Shown here: in pieces, positions 9,069 to 17,644 of the stretch
Position numbering within the stretch: position 1 is the stretch's first letter
Layout of the letters: each line of letters starts with the position of its first letter
DNA from: Pseudomonas migulae
GTDB taxonomy: Bacteria; Pseudomonadota; Gammaproteobacteria; Pseudomonadales; Pseudomonadaceae
NCBI RefSeq assembly: GCF_024169315.1
Contig: NZ_JALJWR010000001.1
Location: 1,199,501 to 1,263,500, forward strand
Reading direction: 5' to 3'
Length of the DNA: 64,000 nucleotides
Notes under the pieces: generated by a model
Databases searched by the model: none
The model's input: only the letters and a program-made list of their open reading frames with translations
What the model was told of the DNA's origin: nothing
Position numbers and translations under genes: made by a program

Positions 9069-9185
9069 GAGCGAAGTCCAGGATCGAAAGTAATGGTGAT
9101 GACTATGCATGACCCGGCATTGGGTGTCTTGCATGGCTGTGCTTAACCCGACTCACCGGAGTAAAAACTCAACCTCCAGTCAGGA

Positions 9186-10322
9186 TCAAGTGATGCCCAT
9201 GATCCGGTTGCCCATGCTCACACCCCAATCCCCCATGTGCTTGCCTTCTGCCAGTTGCAGTTGCTGCCAGGCCAGCAGGGCTTTATCGATGTCGCCCATG
9301 TCGTCGATCGCTTGAGCCAGGGCCAGTGCATTGCGGGCCGCCTTGGCCGTGCTTCCGGCCGTGTGAGGGCGCGGCACAAAGGCAGCGTCCCCCGTCAACA
9401 ACACGCGGCCAAACACCATTCGAGGGACGTTGAGATCAAGGATCGCCTGTACGAAAACATCCTTGGTCTGGCGAATCAGTTCACGAAACGCCGGGTTGGC
9501 CTGCTGCTCACCCATTTTCCTGATGTAAGCCTCCTGCTCCCTTGCCAAGGCGCCCGGGGGAATGGAGTGGCTACGCCGATGCCCCTTGTTATCGGTGAGC
9601 ACAGCGTCCAGTTCTGCGCCTTGCGCAGCTTTCAAATACCAGAGCCAGTTGAACCGTCGCTCGCCGGGATCAACCGAGCCGTTCAGGCCCGGCACCATGT
9701 ATTCCAGCATCAGCGATTCGGGGTCCTGCTGAAACACAAAGTCCTCGTAGAGTTGTGCCTTGGCGAAGTCTGGAAGTTCGTGCTCATCGACCAAACCACG
9801 CCAGACCACATAGCCTGAATAGGAATACCCGGCCCCTGGCAACACCAGGCTTCGCACGGTCGACCCTGCCCCATCGGCGCCGATCAACAGGTCGCCCTCG
9901 GCGCTGCTGCCATCTTCAAACATCGCCGTCACGCGTTGCTCATTTTGAACTAGGTCAACCAGCGTTTTACCCCGGTGATAGTGCTCGGCAGGGAATGCAG
10001 AAAACAATGAGTTGTACAGAGTGTTCCAGGACGTCTGGGTTTGCGGCATCGACTCCTTGTGCACGACGGTGCCGGCCCGATCCAGATACAGGCGATCATG
10101 GGACCGGACCCCGAGCGCATGGGTATGTTTGATGTCCGCGTAGCGAAAATGCTGCAAGACGTCCGCTTGCAGGACGATGCCTCCGCCGCGACTGTCCATC
10201 GCAGCCGGGGATCGCTCGAAAACATCGACGTGCCAGCCGATCGCACGCAACGCCGTGGCGGCGAACAGCCCGCCCAGGGAACCACCAATGACCAAGGCCT
10301 TCGGAATGTCTGCACGCGTCAT
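9186..10322 (-). CDS. FAD-dependent aromatic monooxygenase (DHPH-like)
   Basis: Flavoprotein hydroxylase of 378 residues. The FAD-binding GGSLGGL motif is at residues 13-19 (VIGGSLGGLFAATAL), a DG motif lies in LLIGADGAG, and the GD motif is LLTGDAAFVPRPH. The GYVVWRGLVDE and WLWYLKAA stretches resemble 2,6-dihydroxypyridine 3-hydroxylase, more than salicylate hydroxylase. It should use NAD(P)H and oxygen to hydroxylate a ring. The gene has a good ribosome site (GAGGAGAAAG) and follows the old-yellow-enzyme gene by 38 bases, so the two are probably one transcript. A related enzyme lies at 21161-22381. Exact substrate not recognised. Confidence 0.85.
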   Translation of the reverse strand: MTRADIPKALVIGGSLGGLFAATALRAIGWHVDVFERSPAAMDSRGGGIVLQADVLQHFRYADIKHTHALGVRSHDRLYLDRAGTVVHKESMPQTQTSWNTLYNSLFSAFPAEHYHRGKTLVDLVQNEQRVTAMFEDGSSAEGDLLIGADGAGSTVRSLVLPGAGYSYSGYVVWRGLVDEHELPDFAKAQLYEDFVFQQDPESLMLEYMVPGLNGSVDPGERRFNWLWYLKAAQGAELDAVLTDNKGHRRSHSIPPGALAREQEAYIRKMGEQQANPAFRELIRQTKDVFVQAILDLNVPRMVFGRVLLTGDAAFVPRPHTAGSTAKAARNALALAQAIDDMGDIDKALLAWQQLQLAEGKHMGDWGVSMGNRIMGIT

Positions 10323-10360
10323 TAGCTTTCTCCTCGTAGCCGGGTGATTCCCACGTTGCG

Positions 10361-11473
10361 TTATGCCAACACCGGATAGTCGATGTAGCCCTTGGCGTCG
10401 CCGCCAAAAAAGCTGCTGCCGTCCGCCAGGTTGAGTTCGTTACGGCCACGCAAGCGCGCCGGCAAGTCGGGGTTGGCAATGAACGGGCGACCAAAAGCGA
10501 TCAGGTCGGCACGCCCCTGCGCGATGGCCTGTTCGGCCGTTTCGCCGGTGTAACCGCCCGCCAGCATCAGTACGCCGTGGAAGTCCGCGCGCAGCTGTTT
10601 GATGATGGCATCCCAGCGTGGATCGTTACTCTCGTCGAGTACGGTGCCGACCATCATCGGCTCCACCAGGTGCAGGTAAGCGAGATTCCAGTGATTGAGT
10701 CGGGATGCGATGTAGCCAAAGGTCTGTTCCGGGGTGTCATCGTCCATCCCCATGAAACGCCCCATCGGTGTCAGGCGAACGGCGACGCGTTCGGCACCGA
10801 CTTCTTCGGTCACGGCCTCCACGACTTCAAGCAATAGACGCGCGCGGTTTTCGATGCTTCCACCGTAGCGATCACTGCGCTGATTGCTGGCGCTGTTGAT
10901 GAACTGGTCGAGCAGGTAGCCGTTACCCGCATGAATCTCCACACCGTCCATACCGGCCAGCAGCGCATTGCGAGCGGCCTTGCGGAAGTCGGTGACGATC
11001 GCTTCGATCCCCGCAATGTCCAGCTCCTGGGGAACAGGCACATCGCCCCAGACCCCCTCACCCTTTTCATTCAGGATGAACGTCTTGCCGGGGACCGGCT
11101 GCGCAGTCGGTGCCACCGGCAAACCGCCGTTGGGTTGGAACACCGGGTGTGACACCCTCCCCACATGCCAGAGCTGCAGGAAAATGCGCCCGCCCTCTGC
11201 ATGCACGGCTTCGCTGACCGCTTTCCAGCCCTGAATCTGCTCCGCGCTATGAATGCCGGGCGTCCAGGCGTAACCCTGGCCCTGCTGCGAAATCTGCGTC
11301 GCTTCGGTAATGATCAACGCGGCACTGGCCCGCTGACGGTAGTACTCGACGTTCATCGCGGTCGGGACGTTGCCCGGCTGGCCCGCCCGGGAACGAGTCA
11401 GCGGCGCCATGGCGACGCGGTGATCAAGGGAAAGCAGGCCGAGTTTGATAGGGCTGAACAAGTGATGGGGCAT
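10361..11473 (-). CDS. Old yellow enzyme family alkene reductase (NemA/XenB-like)
   Basis: FMN-dependent ene-reductase of 370 residues. Features include the N-terminal LFSPIKLG and MAPLTRSRA strands, the loop FLQLWHVGR, and the substrate-anion pair His and Asn in EIHAGNGYLL followed by the catalytic-type Tyr. FMN phosphate binding is at AFGRPFIAN. Such enzymes reduce alpha,beta-unsaturated carbonyls, nitroesters or maleimides with NAD(P)H. The ATG at 11473 has AGGAATTC ahead of it and I prefer it to an upstream frame extension. Neighbours: DsbA/FrnE-like gene 35 bases upstream, FAD monooxygenase 38 bases downstream. The set looks like a reactive-electrophile detoxification operon. Confidence 0.93.
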   Translation of the reverse strand: MPHHLFSPIKLGLLSLDHRVAMAPLTRSRAGQPGNVPTAMNVEYYRQRASAALIITEATQISQQGQGYAWTPGIHSAEQIQGWKAVSEAVHAEGGRIFLQLWHVGRVSHPVFQPNGGLPVAPTAQPVPGKTFILNEKGEGVWGDVPVPQELDIAGIEAIVTDFRKAARNALLAGMDGVEIHAGNGYLLDQFINSASNQRSDRYGGSIENRARLLLEVVEAVTEEVGAERVAVRLTPMGRFMGMDDDTPEQTFGYIASRLNHWNLAYLHLVEPMMVGTVLDESNDPRWDAIIKQLRADFHGVLMLAGGYTGETAEQAIAQGRADLIAFGRPFIANPDLPARLRGRNELNLADGSSFFGGDAKGYIDYPVLA

Positions 11474-11508
11474 GATGAATTCCTGAATGGATAAGGATTG
11501 AAAACGGC

Positions 11509-12153
11509 TCAAGCCGCCTGGTTTCGTCTGAGTATCCGGGTCATGACTTCGACGGGCTGAGCGCCACTGATCACGTCGTCTGCGATCTGGATACTCGGAA
11601 CCGAGCGCACACCGGACGCCTTGGTCATGGCTTCAAGTTTCAACACTTCAGCAGTGCCTTCATCGGTGTTGAGAAAGTCGACAATGGCCTCGCGGTCCAG
11701 CCCCGCTTCGGCAGCGATGTCCGCCAGCACTTTGAGGTCGCCGATGTCCCGCCCTTCGCCGAAGTACGCCTTGAAAATGGCCTTGACCAGAAAAGCAGCG
11801 TCGCTGCCCGCCTGTTGTTCTCGCCAGACCAGGCGATGGGCCGCCAGGGTGTTGGGGGTTTTTTCGACTCGCTCATAAGCGAACTGAAGACCGATGGCCT
11901 TACCGGCGTGGGTAACCTGTGCGTCCATGGCCTGGCTACGCGCCCAGCTGCCGAATTTGCCGGAGCGATAGGTTTTACGATCCATGCCCTGAACAGGCAT
12001 GTCCGGATTCAACTGATACGGCAGGAAAACAACCTGGCGGTCAGTTGCAAAATTCGAGGCGGCAAGTGCGCGTTCCAGGTGCTCTTCACCGATCCAGCAC
12101 CAAGGGCAAATGAAGTCGTAAATCACGTGAACAGTGGCTGCGTGCAAACTCAT
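11509..12153 (-). CDS. DsbA-family oxidoreductase (FrnE-like)
   Basis: A 214-residue thioredoxin-fold protein of the 2-hydroxychromene-2-carboxylate isomerase/FrnE group. The active-site motif is CPWC in YDFICPWCWIGEEH near residue 18, with the cis-proline segment VRSVPSIQI near residue 180. There is no signal peptide, so it is a cytoplasmic dithiol oxidoreductase rather than a periplasmic DsbA. The ATG at 12153 is preferred over one four codons upstream because GGAG lies 7 bases before it. It is upstream of the old-yellow-enzyme gene on the same strand and may handle glutathione or thiol adducts in the same pathway. Confidence 0.88.
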   Translation of the reverse strand: MSLHAATVHVIYDFICPWCWIGEEHLERALAASNFATDRQVVFLPYQLNPDMPVQGMDRKTYRSGKFGSWARSQAMDAQVTHAGKAIGLQFAYERVEKTPNTLAAHRLVWREQQAGSDAAFLVKAIFKAYFGEGRDIGDLKVLADIAAEAGLDREAIVDFLNTDEGTAEVLKLEAMTKASGVRSVPSIQIADDVISGAQPVEVMTRILRRNQAA

Positions 12154-12237
12154 GAGGATCTCCATGGGTTGAATGTTTTCACCCCCCCAAGGTAGGGGCC
12201 CGGGCCCCGTCAGAGAATCCATCGGCTGCACAACGCA

Positions 12238-12253
12238 GCGTTTCGTAAAACGC
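12238..12253. promoter_or_regulatory. Inverted repeat upstream of the FrnE-like gene
   Basis: GCGTTT (12238-12243) and AAACGC (12248-12253) with a 4-base spacer, 85 bases before the FrnE-like start and after the LysR stop. It is a candidate operator for the LysR or another regulator; AACGCAAAGG around its right end resembles the GCGCAA half-sites at 13280-13308 and 26244. Confidence 0.35.
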
Positions 12254-12266
12254 AAAGGTGGGGAGA

Positions 12267-13184
12267 TCACCCCACGGGATGGCTGTCCGAACCGAGTAAT
12301 TCGGTCAGGAAATCAATGAACGTATTGATACGTTTCGATCCGCGATGATTGGGCAGGTACAGGGCCGAGATCGCCGAACTCGAGCTGTTCGGATTGACGA
12401 CAAAAGCGTCGAACAAGGCGGTCAGGCGACCGCTGTCAATGTCATCGTCGACCAGCCAGTCGGGCAACAGCGCCACGCCGCTGCCGGCCAGCACGACGTC
12501 ACGCAAGACCTCGGCATTGTTGCTCTTGAATTGCCCATCGACGGGTACACGGGTCTCTTGTCCCTTGTCGGTAAATGTCCAGACCTGTTGCGATGTGCCG
12601 TAGCTGAAGCACATGCAGTCGTGTTGCATGAGGTCCATGGGCTGGTCGGGAAATCCTCGCGCATTCAGGTACTCAGCGCTGGCGACGACCCGGCGTCGAA
12701 AGCTGCCGATGCGGCGGCTGACCACCGCTTCCATGGCCGCTGGCGACCCCAGCCGGATCGAGAGATCGATGCGTTCGCCGAGCAAATCGACGATGTCGTC
12801 GGACAGTGTCATGTCGAGGATGAGCAGTGGGTAACGCGCTAGCAGCGCGCAGATATGGGGGGCAATGAGGCGGTGCCCAAACGCCACAGGCACTGAAATG
12901 CGCAGCTGTCCTGCGGGGACTTCACCCCGATCCGATACCGACTCGTCTGCGTCCGCCATGGCGCTCAGGATGTCCCGGGTTTTCAGGTAGTAAACGCCAC
13001 CGGCAGCCGTCAACGTGACTTGCCGGGTAGAACGATGAAGCAGCACGGCACCGAGGTCATCCTCAAGCCTGTCGATCATTCTCGTCACTGAAGAAGTGGC
13101 CAGATTGAGTTGTCTGGCGGCAGACGAAAAGCCCTTCGAATCGACCGACTGGACGAACATTTTCAGCGCGAGCAGCTTGTCCAT
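12267..13184 (-). CDS. LysR-family transcriptional regulator (paralogue 2)
   Basis: A 305-residue LysR protein beginning MDKLLALKMFVQSVDSKGF. The helix-turn-helix is in SSAARQLNLATSSVTRMIDRLE, and the effector-binding domain follows from about residue 90. The start has an AAGGAG ribosome site 5 bases upstream. It is divergent from the cytochrome/molybdenum hydroxylase operon across a 239-base gap containing GCGCAA palindromes, and the genes behind it (FrnE-like, ene-reductase, monooxygenase) run in the same direction. It is therefore placed to control either set. It is strongly similar to the LysR at 23955-24872, including the C-terminal SSSAISALYLPNHRGSKRIN segment. Confidence 0.93.
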   Translation of the reverse strand: MDKLLALKMFVQSVDSKGFSSAARQLNLATSSVTRMIDRLEDDLGAVLLHRSTRQVTLTAAGGVYYLKTRDILSAMADADESVSDRGEVPAGQLRISVPVAFGHRLIAPHICALLARYPLLILDMTLSDDIVDLLGERIDLSIRLGSPAAMEAVVSRRIGSFRRRVVASAEYLNARGFPDQPMDLMQHDCMCFSYGTSQQVWTFTDKGQETRVPVDGQFKSNNAEVLRDVVLAGSGVALLPDWLVDDDIDSGRLTALFDAFVVNPNSSSSAISALYLPNHRGSKRINTFIDFLTELLGSDSHPVG

Positions 13185-13279
13185 GAAACTCCTTCAATGT
13201 CATCGGAACGCTCCTTGAAGATCTATTTTTGGACGTCGGCCGAGGCGGCGCGAGTTAACGGTTGTTAATTCTGCCACCG

Positions 13280-13308
13280 TTGCGCCGGGCGCAATGTAGC
13301 GTTGCGCC
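13280..13308. promoter_or_regulatory. Overlapping GCGCAA inverted repeats, likely LysR operator
   Basis: TTGCGCCGGGCGCAA (13280-13294) is a perfect palindrome with a T-N13-A core, and GGCGCAA (13288-13294) pairs again with TTGCGCC (13302-13308) across 7 bases. The array lies in the divergent region between the LysR gene (start 13184) and the cytochrome gene (start 13424), where a LysR protein normally binds. A further pair of GTTAAY repeats lies near 13255-13270. Confidence 0.55.
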
Positions 13309-13423
13309 TTGATGGGGTACTCCATCACAACCGCCCTCTCTAAGCTCCCTCCCAGAAGTCGCCGTACGCCAATCGCAAGCGGTGGATTGAAAAATCTGTC
13401 GTTAACTCAGGAGAGGTGAGGCG

Positions 13424-14698
13424 ATGAAGCGCAAGACGATCATCGGTGCCGTTCTGGCAATCGGCATCGTGGGGATGGGGTTCGCATTCTGGATGATGTG
13501 GAGGCCGGCCATTCCCGTCGCCGGCCAGCATCAGAATGCCGGTCGCGAAACCCTGGACAGGGGCCGACGCGTTGTCGAAGCGGGAGACTGCGCGGTCTGC
13601 CACACACGGCCAGGGGGCGCTTACATGGCGGGCGGATTGCCGCTGGTAACGCCCTTCGGAACACTCTTCACCACCAACATCACCCCGGACCGGAAAACCG
13701 GAATCGGCGAGTGGTCGCTGGACGCCTTTGAGCGGGCCATGCGTGAAGGCATCGCGCGTGATGGCCATTTTCTCTACCCGGCGTTCCCCTACGTGCATTA
13801 CCGAAAGATGAGCGATGCAGACATCGCCGACGCCTATGCCTTTCTGATGAGCGTGGACCCGGTCAACTACACCGCACCGGAAAACCACATGATTTTCCCG
13901 ATGAATTTCCGCCCGCTGGTGTCTTTCTGGAACCTGCTGTTCCTGCATGGGGATCCGCTGGAACCGCTTCCCGACCGGTCAGCACTGTGGAACCGCGGAC
14001 GCTATCTGGTCGAAGGCGCCGGGCACTGCTCGTCCTGCCATTCGCCGCTGAATCTGATTGGCGGGGAGAAAAGCAGCGAGCTGTTCAACGGTGGTGTCGT
14101 CGACGGCTGGACCGCCCCCGCCCTGCGAGGCATGGCCACGGCGGAACATCCCTGGAATGAAGCCCAGTTGGTCGCCTACCTGACCGGCGAAGTCGCCGAA
14201 GGACACGGCGCAGCGGCGGGCCCGATGTTGCCGGTCAGCCTGAGCATCGCGCAGATGCCGGCGGAAGATGCCCATGCGATCGCGCAGTACATTCTTGACC
14301 TGAAGAAAACCTCTTCGGAGGCGACCTTGCCGCCCTGCACCTCTGCGGCCAAGCCCAGTGCCAAGGCGCTTGAGGGCGCCTCGTTGTTCGAAGGGGCCTG
14401 CGCGAGCTGCCACGGCAATGCCGCACCAATGCGCGTCATTGAGTCAAGACCCGCGCTGGCCCACACCTCGGCAGTGACGGCGGACTCACCACGCAATTTG
14501 ATCCAGACCATCCTGCAGGGCATCCCGATGTCCACCGCCGCTGCGAGCCACTACATGCCGGCCTTCGCCCATAACCTGGACGATGCCGACGTGGCGGCCA
14601 TTGCCGAGTATCTGCGCAACGAGAGCTGCGCGACCCGACCGTGGACGGATCTGGACAAGACCATCAAGAGCATTCGGGCTCAGGAGCAGCAACCGTGA
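13424..14698 (+). CDS. Membrane-anchored tri-haem cytochrome c (molybdenum hydroxylase subunit)
   Basis: Electron-acceptor subunit of 424 residues for the molybdenum enzyme encoded next. An N-terminal membrane helix (residues 6-26) leads the chain to the periplasm. Three CxxCH haem sites are visible: CAVCH at residues 56-60, CSSCH near 205 and CASCH near 325, each with downstream methionines as likely sixth ligands. This three-haem layout is that of alcohol/aldehyde dehydrogenase and isoquinoline/nicotinate-type cytochrome subunits. Its last bases overlap the next gene by GTGA, indicating translational coupling. It should pass electrons from the Mo/2Fe-2S subunits to the respiratory chain. 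Confidence 0.93.
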   Translation: MKRKTIIGAVLAIGIVGMGFAFWMMWRPAIPVAGQHQNAGRETLDRGRRVVEAGDCAVCHTRPGGAYMAGGLPLVTPFGTLFTTNITPDRKTGIGEWSLDAFERAMREGIARDGHFLYPAFPYVHYRKMSDADIADAYAFLMSVDPVNYTAPENHMIFPMNFRPLVSFWNLLFLHGDPLEPLPDRSALWNRGRYLVEGAGHCSSCHSPLNLIGGEKSSELFNGGVVDGWTAPALRGMATAEHPWNEAQLVAYLTGEVAEGHGAAAGPMLPVSLSIAQMPAEDAHAIAQYILDLKKTSSEATLPPCTSAAKPSAKALEGASLFEGACASCHGNAAPMRVIESRPALAHTSAVTADSPRNLIQTILQGIPMSTAAASHYMPAFAHNLDDADVAAIAEYLRNESCATRPWTDLDKTIKSIRAQEQQP

Positions 14699-15159
14699 TC
14701 ACACTCGACATCAACGGCAAGACTCATGAACTGGACATCCCGGAGGACATGCCGCTGCTGTATGCCTTGCGTAACCAGGTGGGACTCAATGGCGCCAAGT
14801 ACGGCTGCGGTTTGGGTCAGTGCGGCGCCTGCACGGTATTAGTGAACGACAAACCGGTTTTTTCATGCCTGACACCCTGTGGTGCGTTGGCGGGCAAATC
14901 AGTGCGTACCGTGGAGAGTCTGGGCAGCGCCGACCAACCGGGGCCGTTGCAAAAAGCCTTTATCGACGTCCAGGCCGCCCAGTGCGGTTATTGCATCGCG
15001 GGAATGATCGTACGGGCCCAGGCTTTGTTGGAGGCCAACCCTCATCCGGACGATGAAACGATCCGTCGCCACATGGCGCCCAACTTGTGCCGCTGCGGCA
15101 CTCACGTGCGGATCCTCGCCGCTATCAAGTCAGTCATCGCGCAGGGAGACAAGGTGTGA
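14695..15159 (+). CDS. 2Fe-2S subunit of xanthine-oxidase-family hydroxylase (IorA/NicA-like)
   Basis: A 154-residue small subunit with two [2Fe-2S] clusters. The plant-ferredoxin type site is YGCGLGQCGACTV, and the C-terminal helical domain holds CGYCIAGM and CRCGTH. Size and motifs match IorA, NicA and related small subunits. Start is the GTG at 14695, overlapping the cytochrome stop and preceded by AGGAG; it ends in a second GTGA overlap with the Mo subunit. The three genes must therefore be translated together. It shuttles electrons from the molybdenum centre to the cytochrome. Confidence 0.95.
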   Translation: MITLDINGKTHELDIPEDMPLLYALRNQVGLNGAKYGCGLGQCGACTVLVNDKPVFSCLTPCGALAGKSVRTVESLGSADQPGPLQKAFIDVQAAQCGYCIAGMIVRAQALLEANPHPDDETIRRHMAPNLCRCGTHVRILAAIKSVIAQGDKV

Positions 15160-17411
15160 AAACCTCAAAGCAACCTGTCGATTTGAGCCGCCGCGCCTTC
15201 GTGATAAACGGCGCATTGGTGATGGGCTTCGCGATGCTTCCCGGCATTCCGCGGGCCTTCGCTGACACCGAAGTGGACACCTTGGGCACGGAAATCCTGG
15301 CGCCTGATCTGCCGGGCAGCCTGCGGGCCACGCCCTATCTGGACGCCTGGATCCGCATTGACGCGAAGGATGGCATCACCGTCTACACCGGCAAAGTTGA
15401 ACTGGGCACCGGCGTCAAAACCGCGCTTTTACAGATAGCCGCCGAACGCCTCGAAGTGTCGCCCAAGCTCATCCGCTTTCTCACCGCCGACACCGCGCTG
15501 ACACCCAATGAAGGTTACACCGCTGGCAGCCACACGCTCGTCGACAGCGGCACCGCACTTTTCAATGCCGCGGCCCAGGTGCGTCAGCTGTTGCTCGAGT
15601 CCGCCGCACGGCAATGGCAGCGCAACATCGACAGCCTGAGCACGCGGGACGCCGTAATCTACGATGCGCAAGGCCGCAGCATGACCTACGCCCAAGCGGC
15701 TGTCGGGGTGCAGATGCATCGCTTCGCATCGGCCCATTCCCCGTTCAAGCCAGCCAGCAGCTTCACCCTGATCGGCACATCACTGCCTCGCCTGGACATT
15801 CCCGCCAAGGTCAGCGGCGGTGCGGCTTACGTGCAGGACATGCGCCTGCCCGATATGCTGCATGCCCGTGTAATACGTCCACCCCGGCGCGGCAGCCAGT
15901 TGCTGGACATCGACGAGGCCGCCCTCAAGCGACTCCCAGGCGTGGTGAAACTGGTCCGCAACGGCAGTTACCTCGCCGTGGTCGCCACCGATGAATGGCT
16001 GGCGGTCAAAGCAATGCGCGAAGGTTATGCCACTGCCCGCTGGACAGAAGGTCGTCCACTTCCCGATTCGACACACATCCATCAACTCCTCACCGAGTTG
16101 CCAGCGCGACGCTACCCGGTGATTGCCAAAGGAAACCTCGCGCAACCTGCACCACGCGCCTACAAGGCACGGGTGACCAAGCAGTACCTGATGCACGGTT
16201 CCATCGGACCGTCCTGCGCTGTGGCCTGGTTCAAGGATGGAACGCTGACCGTCTGGACCCACACTCAAGGTGTCTATCCTTTGCGCGCGGGGATCGCCGA
16301 AATGGTCGGCTTGCCAGTGGCTCAGGTGCGTTGCATCCACACCGAAGGCTCCGGTTGCTATGGCCACAACGGCGCGGATGATGCCGCCGCCGATGCCGCG
16401 CTGATCGCCATGGCCATACCCGGCAAACCGATTCGGGTGCAATGGATGCGCGAACAGGAAAACCTCTGGGAACCCTACAGCTCGGCGATGCTGACGACAG
16501 TGGAAGCGGGACTGGACAGCAGCGGGCGCCTGCGTGACTGGAAATACGAGCTCTGGAGTACGCCGCACAACGAACGCATCGTCAATGCCGGACGCCTGTT
16601 ACCGGCCTGGCTCCTGGCAAGCCCCTTCACCCCTGCCCCTTCGATCCCGATCGCCCAACCCGAGGGCGACGGCGACCGTAACGCGGTGCCGTTGTATGAA
16701 ATACCCAACCTGAAGGTCGACCTGAATTTCGTTCTGACCATGCCATTCAGGACCTCGGCCATGCGTTCGCTCGGCGCCCACATCAACGTGTTCGCCATCG
16801 AGAGCACCGTGGATGAACTGGCGGCGCAGGCCGGCGTGGACCCGGTGCAATTTCGCCTGAATCACTTGACCGATCCGCGAGCGCGGGCGGTGGTGGAACG
16901 AGTGGCCAGCGCCTTCGGTTGGCCGCAAAAGGCAACGGGCCCCGGCAGCGGAATTGGCTTCGGCTTTGCGCGTTATAAAAACATCATGGGCTACTGTGCG
17001 ATTGCCGTGCAGCTGCATGTGCAGCGCCAGACGGGGCAGGTGACGATTGATCGCGTAGTCACCGCCGTCGATGTGGGGCAAATCGTCAGTCCCGATGGGC
17101 TGCTCAATCAGATCCAGGGCGGCATCGTGCAGTCCGCCAGCTGGACGCTCTATGAACGCATCCTCTATGACGCCAATGGCATGCACAGCTTCGACTGGAG
17201 CGGCTATCCGATCATGCGTTTTCCCGATTTGCCGCAACAGGTCGAGGTGCACATGCTTGATCAGCCGGATCAGCCTTTTCTCGGTGCCGCGGAAATCGTC
17301 CAGGGCCCCATGGCAGCAGCGTTGGGCAACGCCATCAGCGATGCCACCGGCAAGCGCTTGCTGGATCTGCCGCTGGCGCGACGTGGCTGGCAGGATGCGC
17401 TGGGATCATAA
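15156..17411 (+). CDS. Molybdopterin-binding large subunit, Tat-exported (IorB-like)
   Basis: A 751-residue catalytic subunit of the isoquinoline 1-oxidoreductase / aldehyde dehydrogenase branch of the xanthine oxidase family. The N-terminus carries a twin-arginine signal (SRRAFVINGALVMGF), so the holoenzyme is folded before export to the periplasm. Two aldehyde-oxidase-type Mo domains follow, with GTSLPRLDIPAKVSGGAAY opening the first and GAAEIVQGP near the C-terminus containing the expected catalytic Glu. The GTG start at 15156 overlaps the 2Fe-2S stop. Substrate could be an aldehyde or an N-heteroaromatic ring; neighbouring DHPH-like monooxygenases favour the latter, by inference only. Confidence 0.92.
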   Translation: MKTSKQPVDLSRRAFVINGALVMGFAMLPGIPRAFADTEVDTLGTEILAPDLPGSLRATPYLDAWIRIDAKDGITVYTGKVELGTGVKTALLQIAAERLEVSPKLIRFLTADTALTPNEGYTAGSHTLVDSGTALFNAAAQVRQLLLESAARQWQRNIDSLSTRDAVIYDAQGRSMTYAQAAVGVQMHRFASAHSPFKPASSFTLIGTSLPRLDIPAKVSGGAAYVQDMRLPDMLHARVIRPPRRGSQLLDIDEAALKRLPGVVKLVRNGSYLAVVATDEWLAVKAMREGYATARWTEGRPLPDSTHIHQLLTELPARRYPVIAKGNLAQPAPRAYKARVTKQYLMHGSIGPSCAVAWFKDGTLTVWTHTQGVYPLRAGIAEMVGLPVAQVRCIHTEGSGCYGHNGADDAAADAALIAMAIPGKPIRVQWMREQENLWEPYSSAMLTTVEAGLDSSGRLRDWKYELWSTPHNERIVNAGRLLPAWLLASPFTPAPSIPIAQPEGDGDRNAVPLYEIPNLKVDLNFVLTMPFRTSAMRSLGAHINVFAIESTVDELAAQAGVDPVQFRLNHLTDPRARAVVERVASAFGWPQKATGPGSGIGFGFARYKNIMGYCAIAVQLHVQRQTGQVTIDRVVTAVDVGQIVSPDGLLNQIQGGIVQSASWTLYERILYDANGMHSFDWSGYPIMRFPDLPQQVEVHMLDQPDQPFLGAAEIVQGPMAAALGNAISDATGKRLLDLPLARRGWQDALGS

Positions 17412-17436
17412 ACGGTCCCTGTTCAGAATAAAAAAA

Positions 17437-17463
17437 GGGCGGTGAAGGATCACTTCACCGCCC
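17437..17463 (-). terminator. Rho-independent terminator
   Basis: GGGCGGTGAAG (17437-17447) pairs perfectly with CTTCACCGCCC (17453-17463) around a 5-base loop. An A-run at 17430-17436 gives a U-tract for minus-strand transcripts, so it chiefly ends the oprD transcript; it may also stop the molybdenum operon. Between here and 17644 I see no further feature. Confidence 0.88.
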
Positions 17464-17644
17464 TACCCCAATCAAGGGAAATGTTGCTCTTCTATAAAAC
17501 ACGCCGTTGGAAGAGAACGACATGTAAACGCAGCACTCGTGAGAGCGCTACCTGTCAGTGAGGGTAGCCAGCCGTAAACAGCACTGGCCCTCCGAATTTT
17601 TCAAGTTCTCGTTATCAGTGCGCTGAAGTGAGCAGCCTGATAAA

